A stretch of DNA of 41,799 nt from Rhodospirillaceae bacterium (GTDB lineage: Bacteria; Pseudomonadota; Alphaproteobacteria; Rhodospirillales; JABHCV01), in contig JABHGV010000060.1 in the NCBI GenBank assembly GCA_018671895.1, positions 1-41,799 on the forward strand. Direction: 5' to 3'. The position numbers and the translations under genes are program-made. The notes under the pieces were generated by a model. That model searched no databases and was not told the origin of the DNA. It was given only the letters and a program-made list of their open reading frames with translations. Positions 34,927 to 41,799 of this stretch are shown in pieces; position 1 is the stretch's first letter, and every line of letters starts with the position of its first letter.

Positions 34927-37578
34927 TTATAGAGCCTTCAGGCGCTCCAGCGCTTCCTTGACCTTGTCCAGCGTCGTTGCCGCTTCGTCGCGGCGTTGGC
35001 GTTCGGTTTCAACCACGGCGGGCGGTGCCTTGTCGGTGAACTTCTTATTCGCCAATTTTTTGTCGTGCTTGGTGATATCGGCCTCAAGGCGGGCGATTTC
35101 CTTCTCCAACCGTGCGGCCTCAGAATCAACATCGATGATCCCGGCCAACGGCAGCACAAAGGTCGCCTCGTCGATAACATCTTGCACCGCGCCCTTGGGC
35201 ACGTCGCCGTCGAGCAAGTCGGCGCTTTCCAGACGCGCCAGCGTACAAATCAGGCCCTTGTGGGTTTCAAGTCGGGTCGCCACCGTGTCGTCGGCGTCTT
35301 TCAGCGACATCGGAATTTTCGCCCCCGGATTGACGTTCATTTCCGAACGCACGGTGCGAATCTGGCTGATCAAGCGCACCACCCAGTCCATTTCGACGGC
35401 CGCATCGTTATCGATGTAGCTGTCGTCCAGGTCCGGCCATGGGGCTTCGATCAGCGACGTGGTTTCGTCGCCGGACAACGCCTGCGCCAGTTCTTCGGTA
35501 ATGAACGGCATGATCGGATGCAGCATGTGCAACAGTTGATCCAGAACCCAGGCCGTGGTGGCGCGGGTTTCGGCCTTTGCGGCGGCGTCATCGCCCTGGA
35601 ACACCGGCTTTGCGAATTCCAGATGCCAGTCACAGAAACTGCCCCAGGCGAACTGATACAAAGTGCTGGCCAGATCGTTGAAGCGATAGCCTTCCAGCGC
35701 ACGGGCGGCATCGATGGCGGCCTCGGCGGTCTTGCCGACAATCCACTTGTTCAGGGTCTGGGTGCAGGATTTGGGATCGAAATCCGCATCAAGCTTGCAC
35801 TCGTTCATTTCCGTGAACCGGGCCGCGTTCCACAGCTTGGTGCAGAAGTTCCGGTATCCCTCGACCCGGGATTCCGACATTTTTACGTCGCGGCCCTGTG
35901 CCGCAAATGCGGTCAGGGTGAATCTCAGCGCATCGGCGCCGAACTTATCGACCAGATCCAGCGGGTCCATCACATTGCCCTTGGACTTGGACATCTTCTG
36001 GCCCTTTTCATCACGCACCAGGGCATGGATATAGACCGTGTCGAACGGCACTTCGTCCATGAAATGCAGGCCCATCATCATCATGCGAGCGACCCAGAAA
36101 AAGATGATATCAAACCCGGTGACCAAAACATTGGTTGGATAGTAGCGCGCTACCTCTGGCACATCTTCAGGCCAGCCGAGCGTCGAGAACGGCCACAGGG
36201 CGGACGAAAACCATGTATCGAGAACATCTTCGTCGCGTTTTAATTCAACCGTCTTGCCATAGTGCTTGTCGGCCGCTGTCTGGGCGTCTTCTTCGTTCAG
36301 TTCGACGAAAATCTCGCCGTCCGGTCCGTACCACGCCGGCACCCGGTGTCCCCACCAGATTTGCCGCGACACACACCACGGCTGGATATTGCGCATCCAT
36401 TCGAAATAGGTCTTTTCCCAATTCGCGGGCACGAATTTCGTTTTGCCCTGCTCGACCGCCTCGATCGCCGGACCCGCCAGCGTGGCGGCATCGACAAACC
36501 ACTGATCGGTCAGCCACGGTTCGATAACGACACCGGAACGGTCGCCATACGGCACCGTCATCGGGTTTTCCTCGATTTTGTCGAGCAGGCCGAGACCCTC
36601 GATTTCCTTGAGGATGGCGTCGCGCGCTTCAAACCGGTCGAGACCGCGCAGGTGTTCAGGCGCGTTCTCGTTAATGGCGGCGTTCAAATCGAGCACGTTG
36701 ACGACTTCAAGATCATTGCGGCGTCCGACCTCGAAATCATTGAAATCGTGGGCCGGGGTGATCTTGACCGCGCCGGAGCCTTTTTCCGGGTCTGCGTATT
36801 CGTCAGAAACGATGGGAATCTTGCGCCCGACAATGGGTAGCACACAGAACTTGCCGATCAGATCGGCATACCGTTCATCATCGGGATGCACTGCGACACC
36901 GGTATCGCCCAGCATGGTTTCCGGACGCGTCGTGCCGACGGTGATGAATTCGCCGTCGCGGCCCTCTATCGGATACTTGATGTACCACATGGAACCGGTG
37001 GTCTCGCGCTGTTCGACTTCCAGGTCAGAAATCGCCGTGTGCAGCAGCGGGTCCCAGTTGACCAGCCGCTTGTCGCGATAGATCAGGCCCTGCTTGTGCA
37101 GTTCGACGAAAACTTTCTGTACGGCGTCCGACAGGCCGTCATCCATGGTGAAGCGTTCGCGTGACCAGTCGCACGAAGCACCAAGGCGGCGCAACTGACC
37201 GGTGATGCTTCCGCCGGATTCTTCTTTCCATTTCCAGATGCGTTCGATGAATTTATCGCGGCCAAGGTCGTGGCGGGTCAGATTTTCCGCCTCCATCTGG
37301 CGCTCGACGACCATCTGGGTGGCGATACCGGCGTGGTCCATACCCGGCTGCCACAGCACATCGAGACCCTTCATGCGCTGATAGCGGATCATGATGTCCT
37401 GCAGAGTGTTGTTCAGCGCATGGCCCATGTGCAGGCTGCCGGTCACATTGGGCGGCGGAATGACGATGGTATAGGTGTCGGCATCGGGTCGTTTTCCGCA
37501 CTCGAAAGCCCCCCGGTCTTCCCAGGCTTTGTAATGTTTTTCTTCGACCCCGGCGGGGGTATAGGTCTTTTCCAGCAT
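34927..37578 (-). CDS. valS: Valyl-tRNA synthetase
   Basis: ValS charges tRNA-Val and edits mischarged threonine. The 883-residue class I enzyme has the HIGH-type motif in IPPPNVTGSLHMGHAL near residue 43, the editing domain in the middle third (TVGTTRPETMLGDTGVAVHP), the KMSKSKGNV motif near residue 530, the anticodon-binding domain and a C-terminal coiled coil (IARLEADITKHDKKLANKKF). ATG 37578 begins MLEKTYTPAGVEEKHY, the usual family start; the longer frame adds unrelated residues. A terminator separates it from popZ upstream. Confidence 0.97.
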   Translation of the reverse strand: MLEKTYTPAGVEEKHYKAWEDRGAFECGKRPDADTYTIVIPPPNVTGSLHMGHALNNTLQDIMIRYQRMKGLDVLWQPGMDHAGIATQMVVERQMEAENLTRHDLGRDKFIERIWKWKEESGGSITGQLRRLGASCDWSRERFTMDDGLSDAVQKVFVELHKQGLIYRDKRLVNWDPLLHTAISDLEVEQRETTGSMWYIKYPIEGRDGEFITVGTTRPETMLGDTGVAVHPDDERYADLIGKFCVLPIVGRKIPIVSDEYADPEKGSGAVKITPAHDFNDFEVGRRNDLEVVNVLDLNAAINENAPEHLRGLDRFEARDAILKEIEGLGLLDKIEENPMTVPYGDRSGVVIEPWLTDQWFVDAATLAGPAIEAVEQGKTKFVPANWEKTYFEWMRNIQPWCVSRQIWWGHRVPAWYGPDGEIFVELNEEDAQTAADKHYGKTVELKRDEDVLDTWFSSALWPFSTLGWPEDVPEVARYYPTNVLVTGFDIIFFWVARMMMMGLHFMDEVPFDTVYIHALVRDEKGQKMSKSKGNVMDPLDLVDKFGADALRFTLTAFAAQGRDVKMSESRVEGYRNFCTKLWNAARFTEMNECKLDADFDPKSCTQTLNKWIVGKTAEAAIDAARALEGYRFNDLASTLYQFAWGSFCDWHLEFAKPVFQGDDAAAKAETRATTAWVLDQLLHMLHPIMPFITEELAQALSGDETTSLIEAPWPDLDDSYIDNDAAVEMDWVVRLISQIRTVRSEMNVNPGAKIPMSLKDADDTVATRLETHKGLICTLARLESADLLDGDVPKGAVQDVIDEATFVLPLAGIIDVDSEAARLEKEIARLEADITKHDKKLANKKFTDKAPPAVVETERQRRDEAATTLDKVKEALERLKAL

Positions 37579-37651
37579 GGCGGAACGGTCTCGGTTCAAA
37601 AATGGTTCTAAATGTTGATGCTCAATAGCATCGGCGGGGGGATGAATAAAC

Positions 37652-37690
37652 AAAAAACCGGGCGATCCGTCTAGGAAACCGCCCGGCTTT
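37652..37690 (-). terminator. Rho-independent terminator after popZ
   Basis: On the minus strand GCCGGGCGG...CGCCCGG forms a 7-bp GC stem (37658-37664 with 37680-37686) followed by six T. It lies 20 bases after the popZ stop and before valS. Confidence 0.85.
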
Positions 37691-37710
37691 AAACTGTTTT
37701 AATGACGATG

Positions 37711-38436
37711 TCAGAGACCGAGGGTATCGGCCCGATTGACCATTTTGTCGATTTCGCGCTTGACCAGCCGTTCGATCAGATACGGCAAGTTGCGATCAAG
37801 CCATTCACGCAGCAACGGGCGCAGCATTTCGCGGACCATGCCTTCAAGGGTTACATCCTTGTCGCCAATGCCCATTTCGCGGCGATCCATGATGGCGCGA
37901 GCCAGTTCAGACAATACGTCAGAAGACATTTGCGCGGCCTGTCCCGATACCAGGGTATCTGCGGGCGCGACCATTGCTTCGGTTAATTCGAGGACATCGT
38001 CCAGGTCGACAGAAGCGGCAACAGGCTCTGGCATGGGTTCAGGCATGGGTTCAGGCATGGGTTCCGGTTCCGGTGCAGGCGGTTCCATAACATCCGTCGG
38101 TGTGGGCATGGGTTCGGGCTCGGGCTCTGGCTCAGGTTCTGCCATTTCAATTTCGGGTTCGGGCTCTGGTTCTGGCTCTGGTTCGGGCTCTGGTTCTGGC
38201 TCTGGTTCCGGCTCGGGTTCCGGCTCAGGTTCCGGCTCAGGTTCCGGCTCTTCCATGGCCGCAGCCATTTCGTCTTCAGCCGGTTCGGGCTCGGGTTCAG
38301 GAGCAGCCTCTTCAGCCGCCGCAGCAGCGTCAGCTTCCTCTTGCTCTTCCTCGGACAAAATCCGACGAATAGAAGCCAAGATATCCTCCATCGAGGGCTC
38401 TTGGCCTGCTTCTTCCTGTCCAGTTTCTTCGCTCAT
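37711..38436 (-). CDS. popZ: Polar organising protein PopZ (DUF2497)
   Basis: PopZ forms a polar matrix that anchors the chromosome origin and polarity factors in alphaproteobacteria. The 241-residue protein has the conserved N-terminal helix [19 protein letters not shown] (residues about 12-30), a long disordered middle with more than thirty Glu-Pro dipeptides (about 60-150), and the C-terminal oligomerisation region [36 protein letters not shown] 38436 gives the family-typical start; GTG 38475 is less likely. Its position beside valS matches Caulobacter-type gene order. Confidence 0.92.
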   Translation of the reverse strand: MSEETGQEEAGQEPSMEDILASIRRILSEEEQEEADAAAAAEEAAPEPEPEPAEDEMAAAMEEPEPEPEPEPEPEPEPEPEPEPEPEPEPEPEPEIEMAEPEPEPEPEPMPTPTDVMEPPAPEPEPMPEPMPEPMPEPVAASVDLDDVLELTEAMVAPADTLVSGQAAQMSSDVLSELARAIMDRREMGIGDKDVTLEGMVREMLRPLLREWLDRNLPYLIERLVKREIDKMVNRADTLGL

Positions 38437-38608
38437 GAAAAAATCATCCGCGTGGTCTTCCCCCTTGGCGCACACCGAATCCGGTTGGCTGGATAAAGAC
38501 TAATTGAGATGCCCTCCTAGCGCTACAACAAGGTGTGAACCGAATTCACATACCAAGTAAACCTGAAAAGTTCTTTATTTTTCGTTACCTTACGCGGTCC
38601 GAAAAAGA

Positions 38609-39979
38609 TTACTCGGCTTTATCGATTGCGCCGCCGAACCACTTCCAGCGCACATCTTCGTAATTTTTGGCCGAATCGTAGACATCAACAGGCAGTTGAA
38701 GATGGGCGGCAGTCAGTTCACCGACTGCGCTTTTCAAGCCAAACCTGGCAACCAGTTGATCGCGCTCGGCACCAACAAGGTTGACTCTGGCATCCAGCAA
38801 TTCCTGCTCGGCATCCAGCACATCAAGCACCGTACGAGATCCAACGGCGGCTTCCTGACGCAGGCCTTCCAGCGCTACTTCGGCGGCCTTGATCTGGGCC
38901 CTGAATGAAATCATACGGGCGCTGACGGTCTGAATGTCTTCCCACGCGAGGGTGACTTCTTCGACGGCGTTGCGGCGCGCCTGATCCAGATCCCGACGGC
39001 GTTGCGATGCCGTTTGGCGGGCCGCGCGCAGCCGGGAATAAACAGAGCCCGACTGATACAGCGGCACACTGAGGGTCATTTTCGCCGCATATGTATTTAT
39101 CGACGTACTCTCGCCCGAGGCATTCAGGCTGCGACTGGCCGACCCGCTGAGGTCGAGCGACGGCAGCAACTCGGCCTTGACCGCATCGATACTATTGTCA
39201 GCGGCGCGTTCCGTGTAATAGGCCGCGACAACCGACGGGTTGTCCTCGGTCGCCAGTTTCAGGGCTTCATCAAAATTCGCAGGTAACGTCAGGGTGGTGT
39301 CCGGACGGCTGAGTTTGCCCGGCGTCTCGCCAATGACATTGCGATATGTTGCGCGCGCCGATTTCAGGTCGCCTTCAGCCTTGATCCTGTCTGCCGTGGT
39401 TCCCGCCAGTCGGGCTTCCGCCTGATGAACGTCGGTACGGGTAATCTCGCCGACGCTGAAACGATCGCGGGTTGCTTCCAGCTGACGCGCCAGTACTTGT
39501 TCATTGTTGATGGTCAGGTCGAGCACCGCCTGGGCACGAAACACCGAGGCAAAGGCAGAGACCGCAGACAACAAAATGTCTTGTTCGACCCCTTGCAGGC
39601 TCGCCCGTTCAGCCAGCACCGAATTGTCGGCATTGCGCGTCGCCGCCAATGTTCCGCCACCGGCAAAGATGGATTGCGAAAGAGTAACGCTGGCCGAATG
39701 GGGTTCGCGCTGTTGGTTCCTGTCGGTTGCGGTCGAGCTTTCGATTTCCGAATACCCCGAACTGCCCGACGCTGCGATGGTCGGGCGATACCCGGACAAC
39801 GCCTGGGTGACGCCTTCATCGGTCGCGCGCAAGTTGGCGCGCTGCCCCAACAGGGTCGGATTGCCGCTATAAGCAGAGGCCAGAGCCTCTTCGAGGGTTT
39901 GCGAATGGCCGGTTGTCGGCAGACCGTAACCAACCGCGATAATACTCAAGCCCAATGCAATGGAAAAACGCGAATTCAT
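38609..39979 (-). CDS. tolC: TolC family outer membrane channel protein
   Basis: This 456-residue outer membrane efflux protein forms the exit duct for type I secretion or multidrug pumps. A signal peptide (SIALGLSIIAVGYGLPTTGHS) is followed by LEEALASAYSGNPTLLGQRANLRA, and the two repeated halves are each visible: SVGEITRTDVHQAEARL near residue 185 and AAVGSRTVLDVLDAEQELLDARVNLV near residue 385, the TolC hallmark. No inner-membrane pump genes are adjacent, so the partner is encoded elsewhere. The PCMT-family gene precedes it. Confidence 0.95.
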   Translation of the reverse strand: MNSRFSIALGLSIIAVGYGLPTTGHSQTLEEALASAYSGNPTLLGQRANLRATDEGVTQALSGYRPTIAASGSSGYSEIESSTATDRNQQREPHSASVTLSQSIFAGGGTLAATRNADNSVLAERASLQGVEQDILLSAVSAFASVFRAQAVLDLTINNEQVLARQLEATRDRFSVGEITRTDVHQAEARLAGTTADRIKAEGDLKSARATYRNVIGETPGKLSRPDTTLTLPANFDEALKLATEDNPSVVAAYYTERAADNSIDAVKAELLPSLDLSGSASRSLNASGESTSINTYAAKMTLSVPLYQSGSVYSRLRAARQTASQRRRDLDQARRNAVEEVTLAWEDIQTVSARMISFRAQIKAAEVALEGLRQEAAVGSRTVLDVLDAEQELLDARVNLVGAERDQLVARFGLKSAVGELTAAHLQLPVDVYDSAKNYEDVRWKWFGGAIDKAE

Positions 39980-40050
39980 CTTTAAGAAAGTTCCTAGAGT
40001 TGCGAATCAGAACATACCATATGTTGCTGAATGTTCGCACAGACCATAGC

Positions 40051-40701
40051 TCAGAACGAAAAAGTTTCCTCAGCCCCAAAACCGGGTAATTCCGGGGTGC
40101 CGGCATCGAAAATCTGCCGTGATGAAACAACGCCGCCATAGTTGGTCATCAGCGTCGCCTTGCCAAGCGGACCAGAGCCGACAATGGCAACCAGTCTGCC
40201 GCCTTCGGCCAGCTGTGCCGACAGGGCGGCGGGTATTTCACCGACCGAGCCATTGATGAAAATAACGTCATAGGGCTGTTGGCTGGGATAGCCTTCGGCC
40301 AGGGGGCCTTCGACCACGGCGACCGTATCGATGCCCTGTTCCAGAAGCTTTGCGTTGGCCTGATCGGCGGCCGCCTTGTCATCTTCCAGCGCGACAACGG
40401 TTCCGGCCAGTCGCGACAATACGGCGGCTTCATACCCCGACCCGCATCCAACGACCAGGGCAATGTCCTCGCCGGTGGTGTCCGCTTCTTGTAGAAGGCG
40501 GCCCAGAATCATCGCTTCCATCATGTAGCGCCCGTCGCCCATGGCCAGCGCCTCGTCGACATAGGCAACGCCTTCGAGCCCCTGGGGGACGAATTTCTCG
40601 CGCGGCAAATCGGCAATAGCGTCAAGAATTTTCGGGTTGGTGACCCGGTTCGGCTTGACCTGGCTTTCGACCATATTGTGGCGGGCTGCGGCGAAATCCA
40701 T
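40051..40701 (-). CDS. Divergent PCMT-family methyltransferase
   Basis: This 216-residue protein has the protein-isoaspartate methyltransferase fold: MDFAAARHNMVESQVKPNRV at the start, SAM motif I in LVVGCGSGYEAAVLSRLAG near residue 77 and a late LAEGGRLVAIVG strand. The substrate-binding loop with HxTISxP, intact in pcm at 11212-11847, is not present here; the corresponding region reads ALAMGDGRYMMEAM. Substrate is therefore uncertain. ATG 40701 has CGGAG at good spacing and matches the usual family start. It lies directly upstream of tolC. Confidence 0.88.
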   Translation of the reverse strand: MDFAAARHNMVESQVKPNRVTNPKILDAIADLPREKFVPQGLEGVAYVDEALAMGDGRYMMEAMILGRLLQEADTTGEDIALVVGCGSGYEAAVLSRLAGTVVALEDDKAAADQANAKLLEQGIDTVAVVEGPLAEGYPSQQPYDVIFINGSVGEIPAALSAQLAEGGRLVAIVGSGPLGKATLMTNYGGVVSSRQIFDAGTPELPGFGAEETFSF

Positions 40702-40778
40702 GATGGCTCCGTTCATGCTGATACTTCGTGGAAACTGTTGTCGTTTATATAATCCCAGAGGCATGCAAAAGACAATGC

Positions 40779-40811
40779 TATAGAGCGGCCATAGAGCGGC
40801 CATAGAGCGGG
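40779..40811. repeat. Three tandem 11-bp repeats
   Basis: TATAGAGCGGC, CATAGAGCGGC and CATAGAGCGGG follow each other without gaps at 40779-40789, 40790-40800 and 40801-40811, upstream of the PCMT-family gene. Confidence 0.85.
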
Positions 40812-40954
40812 GTAAGGACGGATATAGAATGAGATTTGGCTGCGATGCCGCCCCCTATCGTTCCCCTTGACCGTCCGGGGGTGAAAGTCTAAGTTCCCCC
40901 ACCTTCATTGACGGGATGCAAATCCTTGATGCGAAGGGTAGCCGCTTACGGATC

Positions 40955-41028
40955 GGCGCGGTGGCGGAGAGGCTACGCAGCGGCCTGCAAAGCCGTGTAC
41001 ACCGGTTCGAATCCGGTCCGCGCCTCCA
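40955..41028 (+). tRNA. tRNA-Cys (anticodon GCA)
   Basis: A 74-base cloverleaf: acceptor GGCGCGG pairs with CCGCGCC, discriminator T, encoded CCA at 41026-41028. The anticodon loop CTGCAAA carries GCA at 40987-40989, and the T loop reads GGTTCGAATCC. The CCA is genome-encoded. A possible promoter, TTGACC at 40867-40872 with TAAGTT 17 bases later, lies upstream but is weak. Confidence 0.95.
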
Positions 41029-41053
41029 AGCCCCTCTAAGACGAGGGTCCTGA

Positions 41054-41129
41054 TCCGGCATAGCTCAGTTGGTAGAGCAGCTGACTGTTAATCAGCTTGT
41101 CGCAGGTTCGAGTCCTGCTGCCGGAGCCA
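41054..41129 (+). tRNA. tRNA-Asn (anticodon GTT)
   Basis: A 76-base cloverleaf: acceptor TCCGGCA pairs with TGCCGGA, discriminator G, encoded CCA at 41127-41129. The D arm has AGCTCAGTTGGTAGAGC, and the anticodon loop CTGTTAA carries GTT at 41087-41089. It lies 25 bases after tRNA-Cys and is probably co-transcribed with it. tRNA-Asn 3' ends are frequent integration sites. Confidence 0.96.
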
Positions 41130-41136
41130 ATTAAAA

Positions 41137-41182
41137 CAAGGGGTTAGAGAGTTTTCAGAAACTTCTCTAGCCCTTTGTTTTT
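41137..41182 (+). terminator. Terminator after the tRNA pair
   Basis: CAAGGGGTTAGAGAGTTT and AAACTTCTCTAGCCCTTTG form a long stem with a few G-T pairs and one bulge, followed by TTTTT. It ends the tRNA-Cys/tRNA-Asn transcript. Confidence 0.9.
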
Positions 41183-41552
41183 GTCTTGGTAGACACATAG
41201 CAGACACCAGAACCAACACCAGCCTCTACAGCCCTCTGCAGCCCCCTATGACGCCGTGACACCCATGACGGCGATTCCCAATGAACTTATCCAGACCCGG
41301 GGTAGGCAGGGGGGATGGGGGTGCCACTGTTCATAATAAAACAGACCCTGAAATTATCTCGGAGAAATTTGGTGGATCGGAATTCCGTGGGCTGTGGAAT
41401 TTAAACGAAGCTTCGAAGGTCTGCTTTACCCCCTATAAGCAGACATAATCAGAGGGTGGCTTAGACTTCTGCTTTTAGCCAGAAGCAGACATTGTGATGG
41501 AGTTTGAAGGCTATCTGGGAAATGTCGGTAATTTCTTCTTACACTTTCTTTC
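41183..41552. other. Palindrome-dense gene-free region
   Basis: No coding frame is supported here. The base composition is more AT-rich than the core genes. It contains the inverted repeat CGCCGT/ACGGCG (41252-41273), AAATT-A-TCTC-G-GAGA-AATTT (41351-41370), GGAATTCC (41379-41386), CGAAGCTTCG (41406-41415), GTCTGCTT/AAGCAGAC (41419-41444) and TCTGCTT/AAGCAGA (41468-41489). The last two hairpins share the same arm sequence. No second copy of the tRNA-Asn 3' end is visible, so an attachment site cannot be shown. Confidence 0.6.
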
Positions 41553-41799
41553 TCACCGTTTTTTGTTAGCCCCCGCCTTGATGCTACTTAACACAGAAGC
41601 ACGGTCATGGACATTTTTGATCATCTTTAAGGTGTCTTGGGCTTCCTTGATATACCCAGCATCAGCCTGCGCTATCGCGAGATCTCTAAGCGCAACTTCA
41701 AGGAGACCGGCGTCTTTAATCATCTTTAAGGTGGCGAAGGCTTCCTTGGCCTCACCAGCTTTTGCCTGCGCTATCGCTATACCTACAAGCGCCCAATTA
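41553..41799 (-). CDS. 3' fragment of a tandem helical-repeat protein
   Basis: A minus-strand frame enters from beyond the window and ends at TGA 41553-41555; 81 residues are visible. They form two 33-residue repeats beginning AIAQAKAGEAKEAFATLKMI and AIAQADAGYIKEAQDTLKMI, then a short basic tail (SSIKAGANKKR). The AIAQAxAGxxxEA pattern is that of TPR-like repeat proteins built from near-identical units. The DNA of the units is also repeated (ATCATCTTTAAGGTG occurs at both). The start and any N-terminal domain lie outside. It follows the tRNA-adjacent region, so it may belong to an accessory island. Confidence 0.75.
   Translation of the reverse strand, partial: NWALVGIAIAQAKAGEAKEAFATLKMIKDAGLLEVALRDLAIAQADAGYIKEAQDTLKMIKNVHDRASVLSSIKAGANKKR

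Noticed and set aside
34996-36243. 415-codon open frame antisense to valS
   Set aside because: It lies fully inside valS on the opposite strand, has no recognisable motif and its composition follows from valS codon bias.
37736-38503. Gly-Ser repeat protein on the plus strand
   Set aside because: It is the antisense reading of the Glu-Pro repeat of popZ.
41499-41799. Plus-strand open frame rich in Ala and Ser at the window end
   Set aside because: It is the antisense of the helical-repeat fragment.

Overview
The window looks like chromosomal DNA of a free-living alphaproteobacterium of the Rhodospirillales type, probably aquatic. The reasons are the gene order (yajC-secD-secF, an AAA ATPase of the DUF815 family, nlpD-pcm-surE-serS, tatCBA, scpBA, nagZ, a SPOR protein, argS, dgt, erpA), the PopZ-valS and TolC/PCMT neighbourhoods, and the moderately GC-rich coding sequence. 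No plasmid, phage structural or CRISPR genes are visible. The organism assignment is inference from synteny and protein flavour, not from a database search.

Layout. 1-4.3 kb: an orphan proline-rich protein, a squalene/phytoene-synthase-like protein of the complex I assembly (NDUFAF6) type, a short urate-hydroxylase-type membrane protein and a PAS-PAS-GGDEF diguanylate cyclase. 4.3-7.7 kb: a minus-strand protein-export operon, yajC-secD-secF followed by an Mth938/NDUFAF3-like gene. 7.9-10.1 kb: a plus-strand XRE-DUF815 ATPase fusion and a Sel1-repeat secreted protein. 10.1-22.9 kb: a long minus-strand block of tightly packed, often overlapping genes for division and envelope (dgt, argS, SPOR protein, nagZ, site-2 protease, scpA, scpB, tatA, tatB, tatC, serS, surE, pcm, nlpD). 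23-27.4 kb: gap, then erpA and xthA on the plus strand with a 266-268 bp terminal-inverted-repeat element between them, then ilvD. 27.5-31.5 kb: a MoaD/ThiS-like protein and a signalling module made of a lone receiver, a PAS histidine kinase and a periplasmic solute-binding protein. 31.6-34.9 kb: small stress and unknown genes (two membrane proteins, DUF302, HspQ, DinB, a secreted amidohydrolase). 34.9-40.7 kb: valS, popZ, tolC and a second PCMT-family gene. 40.9-41.8 kb: tRNA-Cys, tRNA-Asn with a strong terminator, then an AT-richer palindrome-dense stretch and the 3' end of a tandem-helical-repeat gene that runs out of the window; this looks like the edge of an accessory region.

How the genes work together. 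Most of the window is core machinery for making and delivering envelope proteins (Sec, Tat, TolC), separating daughter cells (NlpD, SPOR, NagZ, PopZ), segregating chromosomes (ScpAB), charging tRNAs (SerS, ArgS, ValS) and maintaining Fe-S and nucleotide pools (ErpA, Dgt, XthA). The parts that stand out are the inverted-repeat element at 24.5-24.8 kb, the XRE-DUF815 fusion with its operator-like promoter, the 14-bp tandem repeat array in front of scpA, repeated AANCGNTT sites near gap and ilvD, and the palindrome-rich tract after tRNA-Asn.
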